Shown: positions 32,039-45,500, counted from the first letter of the stretch. The stretch is 64,000 nucleotides of DNA from Syngnathus acus (GCF_901709675.1 NC_051098.1:2658500-2722499), one strand, 5' to 3'. Made by a program: numbers and translations. Notes: a model not told the origin generated them from the letters alone.

Positions 32039-33403
32039 GAAATAAAAAAAATACTATTACCATAAAATGGCAGAAGCTTACATTCAGTTGACAACTTCAG
32101 CAATTCATACTGCATTAAACTTTAGATGTCTTTTCATTCCTTAAATACACAAGTACTTTAATGTTGGGTAATGCAACCTTCAGTTGCTAAGAACTTATTG
32201 CTCAGAAGAACTTGCCCTGCACTGATTTGCCTTCATTAACACAAAACTCAAGAATGCTCTATTCCCTTTCTTCACATCCCCCTCACACAGCAGACACAAT
32301 ACAAATTGAAAATGCCAAATTGACCATCCAAAAGCATTACTGTGGCTTGTGCATATATTTGGAATGACGCATACTTGCATCTAATGGTACTAGAATCACA
32401 TTGATCCTTAGGAATCCAATTACGTTCACAATTCTTGCTAGGTTTGGAAATGTTGCATTTAGTGCGACAGTCACAAAATGTTTATTTGATCTTTAAACGT
32501 AAGACAGGGGCATTTGCTTGCTTATATTTTCACATTTATCGAGATAAAACAAAATGAAGATTTAAATTGATACATTTACAGATATTGTATGTACATTATC
32601 CATTTTATTGAGTATGAACCTTTTACACAAGTTCGCAGTTAAGCATAAGAGGTGCTTTGTTTTCATTACAGGTAATTAAAACTGGTCTCAAATAATTATG
32701 TAACGTTGCCCTGGCAGGACAGAAAAAAACATGCAAGCTTATTTTAGCAGAGGGAAAGTAAGTCAGGTTTGCTCAGTGAATGTGCTACACTTGGTTGAGC
32801 ATATCACAGTTGGATGAGATTGTCATTTAGACAAAAGGTGGGAGACAAAAAATCTGATACACCTTACACCATTAGAAAAGTGTGGCAGAGAAAAGCTAGG
32901 GAAAAAAAAAACTGACTCGGATGCCAGTGTGTAAGAGCTTTTAAAATCACCATATGTTCCAACTTGATCTCAACCATTTACAAACAAGACATGCATGACA
33001 GCAAAGCTCTGAAGTGCAACAGCCATTTCAAGTTGGAGGAAAAGATGAAGACTGTCCAATTGAGCCTGAGCCAAGCCAGAGGGAGAAGCAGAATACTTTG
33101 TAGTTAAAAAGATGAGGATTGATGGAGATGAGCAGAAGAACAATGTTGACCTTACAGGCGTTGGTGCGCACTGGCTCCAGCACGACATTGTATATTAAGT
33201 CGTTACAAAAATAAATATGTACAAAATAACATCCTACTTTGGGACTATGTGCGAGAACTTGAGACAACGGTATTCAAATTGAATTATCATTCTCTCAACT
33301 TTCACAAATCTTACGAGTTCTCTCAAAATATATACACAGACAAAGCGATTTATTGTCAGTTTTCCAATGTGCTGTGCAGACACTGGCAGATGCTCACGGA
33401 GAA

Positions 33404-33566
33404 TCAGATGACTTTGTAGGACAGGTAGTCACGGAGTGGTATGGGAAGGGCCAACGACTCCACCTGCTTCGTGGTAATCACTCGCCGGAGAGCCATCCTG
33501 CACAAGTGCTGCAAGCTGGCAGTGCTACGAGGACACTCCCAAAAGTGCACACTGCCGTCACGGGTT
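33404..33566 (-). CDS. wsb1: wsb1 terminal coding exon 9 (SOCS box) and stop
   Basis: 163 nt, acceptor TTTGTAG. It completes [12 protein letters not shown] and then encodes the SOCS box: the BC box [10 protein letters not shown] binds Elongin C in this family, and [14 protein letters not shown] gives the cullin-type box and C-terminus. TGA is at 33,404-33,406. Confidence 0.96.
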
Positions 33567-36500
33567 CTACAAATCACAGGTTATCGTCAGAACACATCTT
33601 GTAGCATGTAAAAAGCAGCCAGCCACTACTGCTTCTATAAACATAGTATGTCAATATCTTACCCAGCAGCAAGGACACTTCCTTCAGGAGAGAAGGCACA
33701 GCAAAGGCCATTAGAGAGAGAGGCGATAGCCTGAGGAGCTCTTTCTTCAATACTCCAGAAACGGACCAGTCTATGTCAAGAAGGAACAAACCACATTGAA
33801 ATGTATTGTCGTAGCAATTTCCAAATTGCAAAGGCAGCAATTTGAAAAATAAACAAACTGCTTCAATTTGATCGGTCAGCTTTAAAATATATATTGATGG
33901 TGCCTTGTCAATTGGCTATAAAAAGTTTACGCATCTTGAATCAGAATTTTCAGATTCCAGTCAGAACGGGTCCAGTGACGATTGCGCAGAGATTACAAGG
34001 GTAACTCAAGCTCTTTTCTACAGAGAAGAGGCATGCCGTTTCCCCAGCTCGACTGATCACGTCACCCATTTTGGGAATGGCAGCTTTGGGTGGGCGCCCG
34101 AGGACTTCAGGCACCCCAAAGTGAGAGCGACGAGCTGTTGTTTCAGGGGGCCAAATAAATGAGTGAGCTCTCCATTCAGAATGAATAAGCACTGGCAGCC
34201 AACTTTGCATGCTGCTCACGAAACCACTATCGTGTTATTTCATCCATGAATCATATGAAATTGAGGCTCAATTGACGCAAAATAGGGTAAGTAATAAAAG
34301 AATAAGGGTAGATTTGTTGGCGCCGCGGTAGTGGCGACACGTTTGCAGCAGCTCCGTCGACTCGTCTGTATATTGTCTCGTTTTATGTTCTTTTTTACTC
34401 TTTTTTTTTTTTCTTTTTCTCAGTACTGTGTTTTCTTTTTTTACCGGGCAGAAACATGTTTGCAAAAACAGTGAGGCTGGCCCTTTTATTTTTCCTATTT
34501 TTCACCTGGTTCATCACTCCAGCATTCACCGAAGCAGGCAGTAAACGCTCCATTGTTTACACCCGTGGTCAGCTGTTAGCCCTCTGTAGCCAAGGGAAGC
34601 TAACAGGCTACAAGCCCAATGTTTCCCCTGAGCTGAAGAGGAGGAAAAGAGGACAACGCTCGGGTGTTATGTGCCGGAAAAAGAAACGCCGCTTCAAGCC
34701 CACACTCCCCACCATCATCACCGGGAATGTGAGGTCCATTTGCAATAAGATGGATGAGCTAACGGCGCTAGCACGGCACCAACGGGAATACAGGGAATGT
34801 AGCATGCTGCTTTTCACGGAGACCTGGCTAACGGAGCAAACACCGGACTCTGCCGTCGCTCTGGACGGATTCAACCTGATAAGGGCAGACAGGACACGAG
34901 AGAGCGGTAAGAGGAAAGGAGGGGGGCTTGCTGTGTTTGTGAACGATAGATGGTGCAACCCTGGGCACATCACTATCAAAGAGCAACTCTGCAGCGCGGA
35001 CATTGAGCTGCTAGCCGTTAGCTTGAGGCCACACTACCTACCGCGGGAACTCTCGCACGTTATCGCGATAACTGCGTATGTCCCCCCAAATGCTAATGCC
35101 GACGCAGCCCGCGATGTCCTGCACAGCAGTGTAAGCAGGCTGCAAACACAGCATCCACATGCCCTCCTTCTTATTACAATCTTCAATCATGCCTCTCCTT
35201 CATCCACACTTCCAACTTTCAGCCAATATGTCACCTGCAGTACCAGAGGAAATAAAACACTGGACCTTTTTTATGCCAACCTTAAGGAGGCATATACATC
35301 ATCCCCCCTCCCCCCCTTGGAAGATCTGATCACGATCTGATCCACCTTCTCCCCGTGTATCAGCCTCTGGTGCACAGGCAACCAGCAGTCACCCACACCA
35401 GACAGATCTGGTCGGAAGAATCTCTGGAGACTCTTCAGGACTGTTTTGAGACCACGGTGTGGGACGTGTTCTGTGAGGACTACGGGGACGACATCGACGG
35501 TCTCACCAGCTGTGTCACAGACTACATTAACTTTTGTGTAGACTCCACCATACCCACCAAAACAGTCAGAGTTTTTGCAAACAGCAAACCTTGGATCACC
35601 CCTGAGATCAAAGACCTGCTCAGGGACAAAAGGAGGGTCTTTAAATCGGGAGACAGGGACCTGCTGAAAACGGTGCAGAGGGACTTGAGGAAAAAGATCA
35701 GGGAGGGGAAGAGCAACTACAGGAGGAGGATGGAAGACCAACTGCAGCGGGACGATGTCAGCGGGGTCTGGAGGAGCCTGAACACCATCTCAGGACGTAG
35801 CAACTCCAGACCTGCGCTGGACAGGGATCGGGAGTGGGTGAATGACCTGAACCGGTTCTTCAACCGGTTTGAACAACCATCCACTCCTCCCCCCACCCAC
35901 CCAGCCCTGCTGCAACTTCCCCCGACTGGAGTCTCTTCTGCTCCGAGGACTCTCACCTCAACTCTGCCCCCTGCTACACCCCCTCCAAGACCCCCCAGCC
36001 CATTCTCAACTCCACCGAACCCACCAACCATCCAAACAAAGGAGCTGGTGGTGGACTTCCGCCGGCGCAAAGACCCCCCCTCGCCGGTGAACATCCAGGG
36101 AACGGACGTAGAGATTGTGGACTCTTACAAGTACCTGGGTGTTCACCTGAACAATAAACTGGACTGGACTGGTAACACTCAGGCCCTATACAAGAAGGGC
36201 CAGAGCAGACTCCACCTGCTGCGCAGACTGAGGTCCTTCGGAGTGAGGGACGGCCTCCTGAGGACCTTCTACGACTCTGTGGTGGCGTCCGCCATTTTTT
36301 ATGGGGTGGTCTGCTGGAGCAGCGGCATCACTGCAGCGGAGAGGAAGAGGCTGGACAAGGTGGTGAAGAAAGCCGGCTCTGTCCTCGGCTGCAGTCTGGA
36401 CCGGGTGGAGGTGGTGGGGGAGAGGAGAATGGTGGCTAAGCTGTCCTCAATCATGGACAACGTCTCCCACCCCCTTCATGAGACTGTCAGAGCCCTGGAG

Positions 36501-39500
36501 AGCTCCATCAGTGACCGGCTTCGTCACCCACGATGCACCACCGAGAGGCATCGCAGGTCCTTCCTCCCTGCTGCCATCAGACTATACAACCAGGCTAAAT
36601 CACTGTAGCTAACGGACAATAATTACGTGCAATAATAACGTGCAATAACCGTGTGTAAAGTCATATATGCAATATCTGTCTACCTCATACTCTTTCTACC
36701 TGCTTTTGCACAGTTTTTTTCCTTCCCTTGCACTATTTTTTTTATCTAATAATTTCTTATCTCCACTGTATATTGTGTATACTGTGTAAAAGTGTATTGT
36801 GTACATACTGTCCATATTTTTTTTTAATTATATATATCTTTACTTTTTTAAATCTTTTACCCCCTTCCCTGCATGCGTGTGTGCGTGTATGTTAAGTGTA
36901 CTGCTGCTTACACAGGAGTTTCCCCATTGAGGGAATAATAAAGGACTATCTTATCTTATCTTAGACATCTCCCCTGGATCAGTCCTGAGTTTATTGACCT
37001 CTTTAGGCAAAGGGACAAAGCATGGACGACATACCATCAGACAAGAGACAATGCTGACTGGGAAATGTTTAGAAAACTGAGAAATTTAAGCAAAACTAAA
37101 ACTTCTAATGCCAAATATAGCAGATTATTTTGTTCAGACAAGAAAAAAGTTCAAGGTGTTACCTGCTGACCGTTTGGACTGTGGCTCCAGTCGAATCCAA
37201 ACAGTCAGCAGGTAACACCTTAAAACTTTTTGTCTGAACAAAAGAATTTACTATATATAATTACGAAGACATGATGAATCTCATCGAAATAATTCTAATG
37301 CCATCTATGGAGAATCCCTGACTTGGTAATTGTTTTCAATTTTCACAACATCTCTGAAAAACATTCCACGATTCAAATTAAGGTTGATGGCAATATTGTA
37401 CATGAAGCACTATATATTTTCCAGGTCTTCATCAACCATTTTTCGTCTGTCTGTCTCGTCTCCCTGACCCCTCAACGGACTACCTGTTCTTAGACTTAGA
37501 CTTAGACAGAACTTTATTGTCATTTTGTCAACACTAGGTGTGTACAAAACGAAATTTCGTTGCATACGGCTTTCAGCAATGTAGAGGTATTTCGGCTGGT
37601 TAAAAAAAGTGACATTCTATATAAAAATATGAAATCAGATAATTATAAAGTACAAAGTGCAGTTCTCCTGGTAATGTGCCACCTTGTATCAGTACTTTTA
37701 ATTTTGGGAAAATAATACCAATCGACGTGCAGAAAGCAATTTGTGAATTAAAGGTGAGGAGCAGTCCTGGACTTGAAGGGGTTGAAAATCGTTTTCTCAA
37801 GTCATTTGTCACCAGAGAATTAACATTTATCTGGAAATATTCCTGTTATTCCTGTCTATAAAAGTGGTGACCAGCTTGACTGCAATAACTACAGGCCTAT
37901 CTCCATCCTATGCTCTATAGCCAAAATATTTGAAAAAATAATCTTTAACCAACTTTTGCTATACAGTCAAACCTCGGTTTTCGACCACAATCCGTTCCAG
38001 AAGGCGGTTCGAGAAGTGAATCGGTCGAATTCCGAATCTATTTTTCCCATTACAAATAAGGGAACCATTTTTAATCCTTTACAAGACTAAAAAAAAAACG
38101 CCTTTTTTTAAGCATTTTTTCATTTGCACATTTTTGTCCGATCGCGCAACTGCAGCGCACCGCCGAACGCGCAACCGTAGCGCGCCGCCGACCGCGCAAC
38201 TGCACCGCGCTGGTTGCATTATTGTGACAGAACCGTTGCTGAAATTTAGAAAATATTTTTAAAGTCCTGATGTACTTTCCAAAATTTAAGTGGACCTCAG
38301 TGCGCAGGGAGCTTAATTTGGTCCGATCGCGCAACTGAAGCGCGCCGGGCGCTCACTGTCGCATTTCTTTAAGAGCGTCTTTGTGTTTTAGGATGGCTTT
38401 ACTGTTCCCACTTGCTTTCTTTGGAGGCATGATTAGGGGTTAATACAATCCTCAAAGTAACGAAAATACAATAACGAACGGAGTCAGTCGGCATCCGGGC
38501 CGCGCGGTCGGGTTTTCTCGGGTCCTTTCGGCTCATCTCGTGAGGTTCAACCTCCGAATTTTGTTCGACAACCGAAGCAAAAAAATCTCGACTTTTTCGT
38601 TTGAATTCCGATTTGTTCGAGAACCGGGACGTTCGAAAATCGAGGTTTGACTGTACTTTAGTAAGAACACCATTTTCACACTCCTACAATCCGGTTTTAG
38701 ACTCCACAGCTACTGCTCTGCTTAAGTTCACAAATGATGGGTTCTCTGCAGCTGATAGAGGGGAGTTAAGTGATGCCATCTTTATTGATCTTACCAAGGC
38801 TTTTGATGTTGTTGACCACTATTTACTCTTATAAATAAATTACATGCTGCTGAACTATCTAAAAATGCATTACTGTGGTTTTGGTCATATTTACATAATC
38901 GAAGGTTGCAGTCTGTTCGAACTACTCCCCTCTGGACGGCGTTACAGAGCTCTGTATGCCAAACAGAGACAGCTTCTTCTCCCAGGCTGTCGCTCTGATG
39001 AACTCACACCACTCTTAGAGTCTCAGAGTCATTGCTGTGCAATAACATCCTGCTCTCGATGCTTCATTTTGAATTGTCTGTATTATGTGTACTATGTGTC
39101 CACTCTGCATCCATTGCAGCCTGGTCATCCTCGAAGAGGGATCCTCCCATCTGTGGTCTCTTCTCAAGGTTTCTCATTTCCCCGAGTAGGAGTTTTGAGT
39201 TTTTCCCTTGCCATCCTGGGAGTTTAAGTGAAGGGATGTTTGAGAATATTTGCCAATTTTCGCACATGTCCTGAGTGTTGTTAGTCACCTAAATGTTGCA
39301 CAGAGGCTGAGATGTACCGAAGTCAAATTCCTTGTTTGGCATGCTCAAACATGGCCAATAAAAATTCTTGAACCTTGAGAGTGTAATTTTGAATGGGAAT
39401 ATCTTGATCTCCTTATACAGCAAAGTGGAGTACCCCAGGGGTCTACACTTGGATCTCTACTTTTCACCATATATACCGTATTTTTCGGAGGATAAGTCAC

Positions 39501-42500
39501 ACCCTTTTTCATAGTTTGGGTGGGGGTGCGACTTATACTCAGGAGTGACTTATATGTCAAATTTTTAACACAACACTTTTTTTTGGTCACTTACACACAT
39601 TCACACCGTCATTATCGTCATTGTGAAGTAGATTCACGTCCCGTTATTTTCAGACTAAACCGGATGAGTGCTACACTAGGCGCCCGGATGGCTTCTTTAG
39701 CGCACGCTTTAAGGCAGCCTTGTGTAACCTGTGGGAGCAGTGGCTGATGGACGGAGAGCACAGCTTCACAGCAACATTCTTGGACATCATTGGATGGATT
39801 GACAAAGCATGGGCTTCAGTGAAACCCGAAACCATTCTGTCAGGATTCAGAAAAGCTGGAATAATTGTAACTGAAACTAACGAGGAGTCTGACGTCGGCG
39901 ACGTAGACGACCAAGGGCCCCACGTACTCCCGGCATCAGTAGCGGCTTTGTTTGTAAGTGACACGGAGGACGAAGAGTTTGAAGGATTTGATGATTTGGA
40001 GTGATACAGGTTTGACAAACTTGTTATTTATGTTAGTTATTAGTAGTTTCACATGGGGGGGGCGATTGTCATTGTTGGCTCATTGAGCTCGTTTTGCTAA
40101 ATAAAGAGCCGGTTACCAAACCCACGTCTTGCCTGGTACTTTGGGAACGCTACAATATAGTTATATACATAGATCTGTGGAATAATTGGAGCTGCAACTG
40201 ACGACGAGTCTGACGTTAGCGGCGCACGTACATCCGGAGTCAACAGCTGTTTTTGTTTTTTCTAAGTGATACAGAGGATGAAGATTCCGATGGATTTAAT
40301 GATTTGAAGTGACACAGATGGTTCGATAAAATTGCTGTTTATATTACATTTATTTGATATATCTAGTCTGATGTCAGCGGCGCACGTCGTTCCGGAGTCA
40401 ACAGCTGTGTTTTTTTTTTTTTTAAGTGACAGAAGATGAAGATTCCGATGGATTTAATGATTTGAAGTGACACGGATGGTTCGATAAAATTGTTGTTGAT
40501 ATTACATTTATTTGATATATCTAGTCTTACGTCAGCGGTGCACGTAGTTCCGGAGTCAAAAGCTGTGGTATTTTTTTTTCAAGTGACACAGAAGACGAAG
40601 ATTCCAATGGATTTAATGATTTGGAGTGACACAGATGGTTAGATAAAATTGTTGTTTACATTATTGTTATTTGATATATGGTTTATATATCGTTATATGG
40701 GCCTGTGGAATAATTTGAAATGTAACTGACAACGACGAGTCCAACGTCAGCGCCGCACACGCGGAGTTGTTTACAGAAAGGGCGAAGAATTCGATCGATG
40801 GATTTCAAGATTTGATATGAGATATATATATACATATATATATCGGGCTGTTTATGTGTGACACCGCCCTCCATTTTTAAAAATTGTCATGTTCATGTAT
40901 TTGCAGATGATACAGTTCTTTACACATCAAAACCTAATCTCTCACAAATTTAAGTTTCACTCCAGTCAGATTTCATCCTCCTGCAAGTCTGGCTACTCCA
41001 TAATGAGCTATTTTTGAACAAATCCTCATCCTTTTCTATGATTTTTGGTATCTAGCACATACTTAAATCTATGTCAAGCTCTTGTACTATTTCCTGTAAT
41101 GATGGTACAATTCTGCAAACAGTTGACAGTTTTAAATATCTAAGGGTATGGCTTATTTCTAATCTTTCATTCAACTCACACATTGATCATATACTTCATA
41201 AAGTAAACTTTGGTCTCGGTGCTCTTTACCGCTCCCGGCTGTTTTACCTTAAAAGTTAGGAAAAAACTTGCTACCCAATTGCGATTTCTCTTACCTGACT
41301 ATTGTGACGTTCTCTGTCACAATGGTCCATAATCTGTTTTAGCCCCATTAAACACTGCTTACAATAGAATTTGTAGATTTGTTTTTAGCTGTGATTTCCA
41401 TACATACCACTGTGTATTCTATCAAAACCTCAATCTCTCTTCCCCTGTAATGCAATGAAACTGTATGTATAGTACAGCTACTTTACCTCATAAAATTATA
41501 TGCATTCAATGTAACTGCCTGTAATAGTTCACTTTATCTTGTATGCTTAGGCTGTAATGTTTGTAATGTTTTGATTACTCCTTCCAATGTTTGTGTGTGA
41601 ATGTTGTATGTTTGTTGTATTTGTTTATTTGTTATCTGTTTACTTATTCCACTTTTCCTAATCCTTGTTTCCTACTTTTACCTGGGACCTTCTCGAAAAT
41701 GATGTGATACACCTCAAGGGATTAATCCTAATAAAGTTTTTAAACGTCTGCTGTATTCACTGCATTCTTGTCTTAACGGGTGGTTTTTGTCGTCTTAAAC
41801 CTGTAAATAGATTTTTCGTCTACATGTGCACGCTTCTGTGCGTTCAATGAGCGACGGCGCCACATCAATTCATATATTGAATTGCCACAAAAACAATGGC
41901 CGACACTCGCCACTTTTGAGATATCATGACATGCTACGAATGAGAACAGTGCAGCGTTGGTTTATTACATTTTATTAATCAAGAAAATAAGTCCACCCTC
42001 ATGCAATTTAATTGTCTTCTGCAATTTGGGTGTTTTTAACCTCACCTAGCTTCTTTTGAGAACTTAACTAGTTTGTGAAGCTGCATAAGAGTACGCCGTC
42101 GCTTGGCACAAGGCATGCTCAGGAGCCACCTTAGTTGTTTTATATTTATGGCCAACAAGTGTTTTTCCACACACATACTTACTCTTAACTATAGCTTTAA
42201 TACTTCCCTAGTGAAGGTTAATGATAGACTACGCTGTTGTCTGACTTCTGCTGTTGGAACAGAACTTGTCATAAACCGATGGCTGGCTACTAATTTACTT
42301 CACTTGTACCGTAATTTTCGGACTATAAGTCGCACCGGAGTATAAGTCGCACCAGCCATAAAATGCCCAAAAAAGTGAAAAAAAACATATATAAGTCGCT
42401 CCGGAGTATAAGTCGCATTTTGGGGGGCAATTTATTCGACAAAATCCAACACCAAGAACAGTCATGAACGAGCAACAACAGGCTAAATGATAGCTATGCT

Positions 42501-45500
42501 AACGTGACATAAACACAAACTAAGAGCTGAGAACGGCCCTGACGTCAAATTCAGAGTTATTCAAAAAATTATTACATAAATAACACGTTAATAAAACCAT
42601 CTGCGTCACTTCAATTCATTAAATCCATCAATCGTCCTTTGTCAACAATGCGTGCGCGCCGCTGACGGCTCTTGCACTTAAAAATATTCCACAGGCCCAT
42701 ATAACGATATATATCAAATAACTATTATATAAGCAATAATGTTATCAAACCATCTGTGCACTCTAAATCATTAAATCCATCGATCAAATTCCTCGTCCTT
42801 TGTCAACATCGCCGCGCGTGCGCCCTGACGTCAGCCTCGTCGTTATTCCACAGATCTACTATATAACTATATTGTAGCGTTAACAAAGTTCAAGGAAAGA
42901 CGTGGGTTTGGTAAACGGCTCTTTATTTAACAAAACAAACTTACAGGCGTGTGGCGGCGTGGACGTCCAGCCACGGAAGGGGACGAGAGCTCCATACGAT
43001 AGGACCGGGCGTGCGTAGAAGCCATGACGCGGTCGCGCGTCACTCGTCCACCTTACTTTCACTTTTGTGGATTGAAGTCGGGCGCCGGCGCTCGGCCGGG
43101 TGGCTGTCCAGGGACGGTGGATGGTGCTCGGACAATGCTTTTACGCACGCCCGGTCCTACTCTACCGAGCTGCCTTTCAGTTCCGTGGATGGAAGTCGAG
43201 GCCCGGCGCTCAGCCGGGTGGCTGTCCGAGGACGGTGCATGGGGCTCGGTCATGGCTTCTACGCACGCCCGGTCCTATCGTATGGAGCTCTCGTCCCCTT
43301 CCGTGGCTGGACGTCCACGCCGCCACACGCCTGTAAGTTTGTTTTGTTAAATAAAGAGCCGTTTACCAAACCCACGTCTTTCCTTGAACTTTGTTAACGC
43401 TACAATATAGTTATATAGTAGATCTGTGGAATAACGACGAGGCTGACGTCAGGGCGCACGCGCGGCGATGTTGACAAAGGACGAGGAATTTGATCGATGG
43501 ATTTAATGATTTAGAGTGCACAGATGGTTTGATAACATTATTGCTTATATAATAGTTATTTGATATATAATTTATATATCGTTATATGGGCCTGTGGAAT
43601 ATTTTTAAGTGCAAAAGCCGTCAGCGGCGCGCACGCATTGTTGACAAAGGACGATTGATGGATTTAATGAATTGGAGTGACGCAGATGGTTTCGCGCTGC
43701 TCTCGTCACTTGAAATTCAAATTACAGTAATCCCTTGCTACATTGCGGTTCGTTTATCGCGGTTTCATTTTTTTTTTTTTTTTTTTTTTTGAAATTTTTT
43801 GAAAAAAAAAAAACACATAAGTCGCTCCTGAGTATAAGTCGCCCCCCCACCCAAACTATGAAAAAAACCGCGACTTATAGTCCGAAAATTACGGTATACA
43901 TAAATTCAGACTGTGGCAAATGTTGAACTGCAACATGGTATCTGGTCAATTGTCCATAATTCTACTTTCTAGATTACTTGAAACTCATGTGCTCATTCCA
44001 TGCATCTTTTTTTTCCCTCCAACATTTCCTTCCATAATAAAAGTTCAGTTCTTGGTCAGCCAGCAGTAAGCTTGATAAATAGCCCCATGTTGACAGCCAT
44101 GTGACTCATTGGAATAAAGCCAAATACAAAGAGTCATGACTCCACATTCTAAGAAACAAACAGTGGAGCGTTTCTGTAACACATTGCTGATTATTTGAAC
44201 ACAGGAAGTCCATTAGTAGAGGAAATAATGCAGACAAAAGCTTTGTTGATTAAATGGACACTCAGAATCCAATAGTCCTCTGTGTGCTCACTCATGGTAT
44301 GCTGCATCATACTTGAACCGCAAGGGCTGTTTTAGTATACAGACTAGTGCTGGGCGATTGACCATTTTATCAAAATCAAGATACGAACAATCAAGATATT
44401 AACATCGAAATTAGGACAATAATCTTGTGACTGTGCCACATTTGTGTTGCATGTAAAGCTCAGTCCAACCAACCCATCCCTCATTTCAAGTTTGTGGTTG
44501 AAAAAAAAAAAAAGTCAGCCAATGATATTGTGTGTGTGTGTGTGTGTGTCATTTCACATTTGCCCGTGGACAAAATAGCAGAGCTTGTAAACATGTACAA
44601 GCAGCCCCCGCCTCACTGATTCTATTAAAATAAATGGGAGTTAAGTGAGTCTCGCCTTTCACTACATATATGAATACGTGTGTGTGTGTACATACACACA
44701 CACACACACACACACACCCACACACGTCTTCTGATACGTAGGTCTTCCCTGACCGCCACAATACGTTCATGTTAAAAAAATACAATACATCTTTATTTTG
44801 CACTTTCACAAAAGCTTACGCAGTAAATCAAACAATGCAACATAGCCTCAATAGCCGATCAAGACTGGCATACTTCATAAAAATAAGCGGACGCATTAAA
44901 TCGCCATGTAAAGCATCAATGCATACACAACCATCGTCATGTGTGAGGGTGAATGCATTAAATGATCATTAAAGCAGAAGTGCAGTACAAAGTGAATTTA
45001 ATTTTTTTTTACTTTATTGCTGCTTTGATAATGTTGATGTCTATCGGTATAAGGCTGAGTTCTGACTGCAGGCATACCTGATTCAACTCAAATTTCTCCT
45101 CAAATCAGATTTATTGGGCTGACTTTCCACACTCTAAAAAGTAATTCAGGGCCTTAGTATATATCACAATATTAAAAAAGTATATTAACTTCATAAAATA
45201 TCGAAAAATCACAAAGCAGATAATTTGAGTTGGATATATCAAAATATATGTTGAAAAATTAGATTTTTTTTGCCTTATATTTACCTCCATTATTAAGCTT
45301 GTTTTCCAAAATAAATTAGTATTTGACAAACTAATTATAATTCTAAAATATTTATAATATAATTAGTAAATACCAGTCAGAATATTAGAGTATGGGCCAA
45401 TCATACCAATCGGTTTCAACAACTACGATTAACACTTAATCTTACTCAATATATTTGTAATCAATAACAACAACTTGAGAAAATCAGTAGTTTTCGCGCT

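Larger units (their letters stand above)
31711..32157. repeat. 224-bp tandem duplication in the wsb1 3' UTR end
   Basis: The block starting ACACCAATTAGTACTTCCC at 31,711 recurs at 31,935 and runs to 32,157. The copies differ at only a few positions (for example GAGCG/GAGTG and AAAGCC/AAAGCT). There are no terminal repeats or poly(A), so this looks like a segmental tandem duplication rather than a transposon. Confidence 0.93.
31780..33403 (-). other. wsb1: wsb1 3' UTR (extent inferred)
   Basis: No reading frame of note follows the wsb1 stop. The sequence is AT-rich and mostly single copy until the duplicated block at 32,157-31,711, which carries two AATAAA signals on the minus strand. The UTR is therefore about 1.4 kb if the first signal is used and about 1.6 kb if the second is used. 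The extent is inferred. Confidence 0.6.
39476..40875 (+). mobile_element. pogo/Jerky-like transposon remnant
   Basis: Left end CCGTATTTTTCGGAGGATAA after TA at 39,474, with subterminal GTGCGACTTATACTCAGGAG. It contains a transposase C-terminus and a tandem array. No right inverted terminus is recognisable; the limit is set by where L2 resumes (CATGTTCATGTATTTGCAGA). Confidence 0.75.
36965..41760 (+). mobile_element. old L2/Maui-like LINE broken by several insertions
   Basis: L2 pieces in order: [19 protein letters not shown]-like text at 37.07 kb, [14 protein letters not shown]-like at 37.39 kb, [20 protein letters not shown] at 37.87 kb, [17 protein letters not shown] at 38.78 kb, [20 protein letters not shown] at 39.39 kb, [14 protein letters not shown] at 40.90 kb, [20 protein letters not shown] at 41.13 kb and a 3' UTR to about 41.75 kb. 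Each gap is explained by a later element. Confidence 0.85.
42309..43894. mobile_element. foldback (palindromic) pogo-type element
   Basis: 1,586 bp between TA dinucleotides. Ends CCGTAATTTTCGGACTATAA and TTATAGTCCGAAAATTACGG. The inverted arms are long: for example CGTGTGGCGGCGTGGACGTC at 42,947 pairs with GACGTCCACGCCGCCACACG near 43,311. The arms carry inverted copies of the transposase 3' UTR (AATAAAGAGCCGTTTACCAA at 43,351). No transposase remains. Confidence 0.93.

Noticed and set aside
42951-43397. 148-codon plus-strand frame and overlapping frames
   Set aside because: They lie in the GC-rich centre of the foldback element; the same peptide appears on both strands because the DNA is palindromic.
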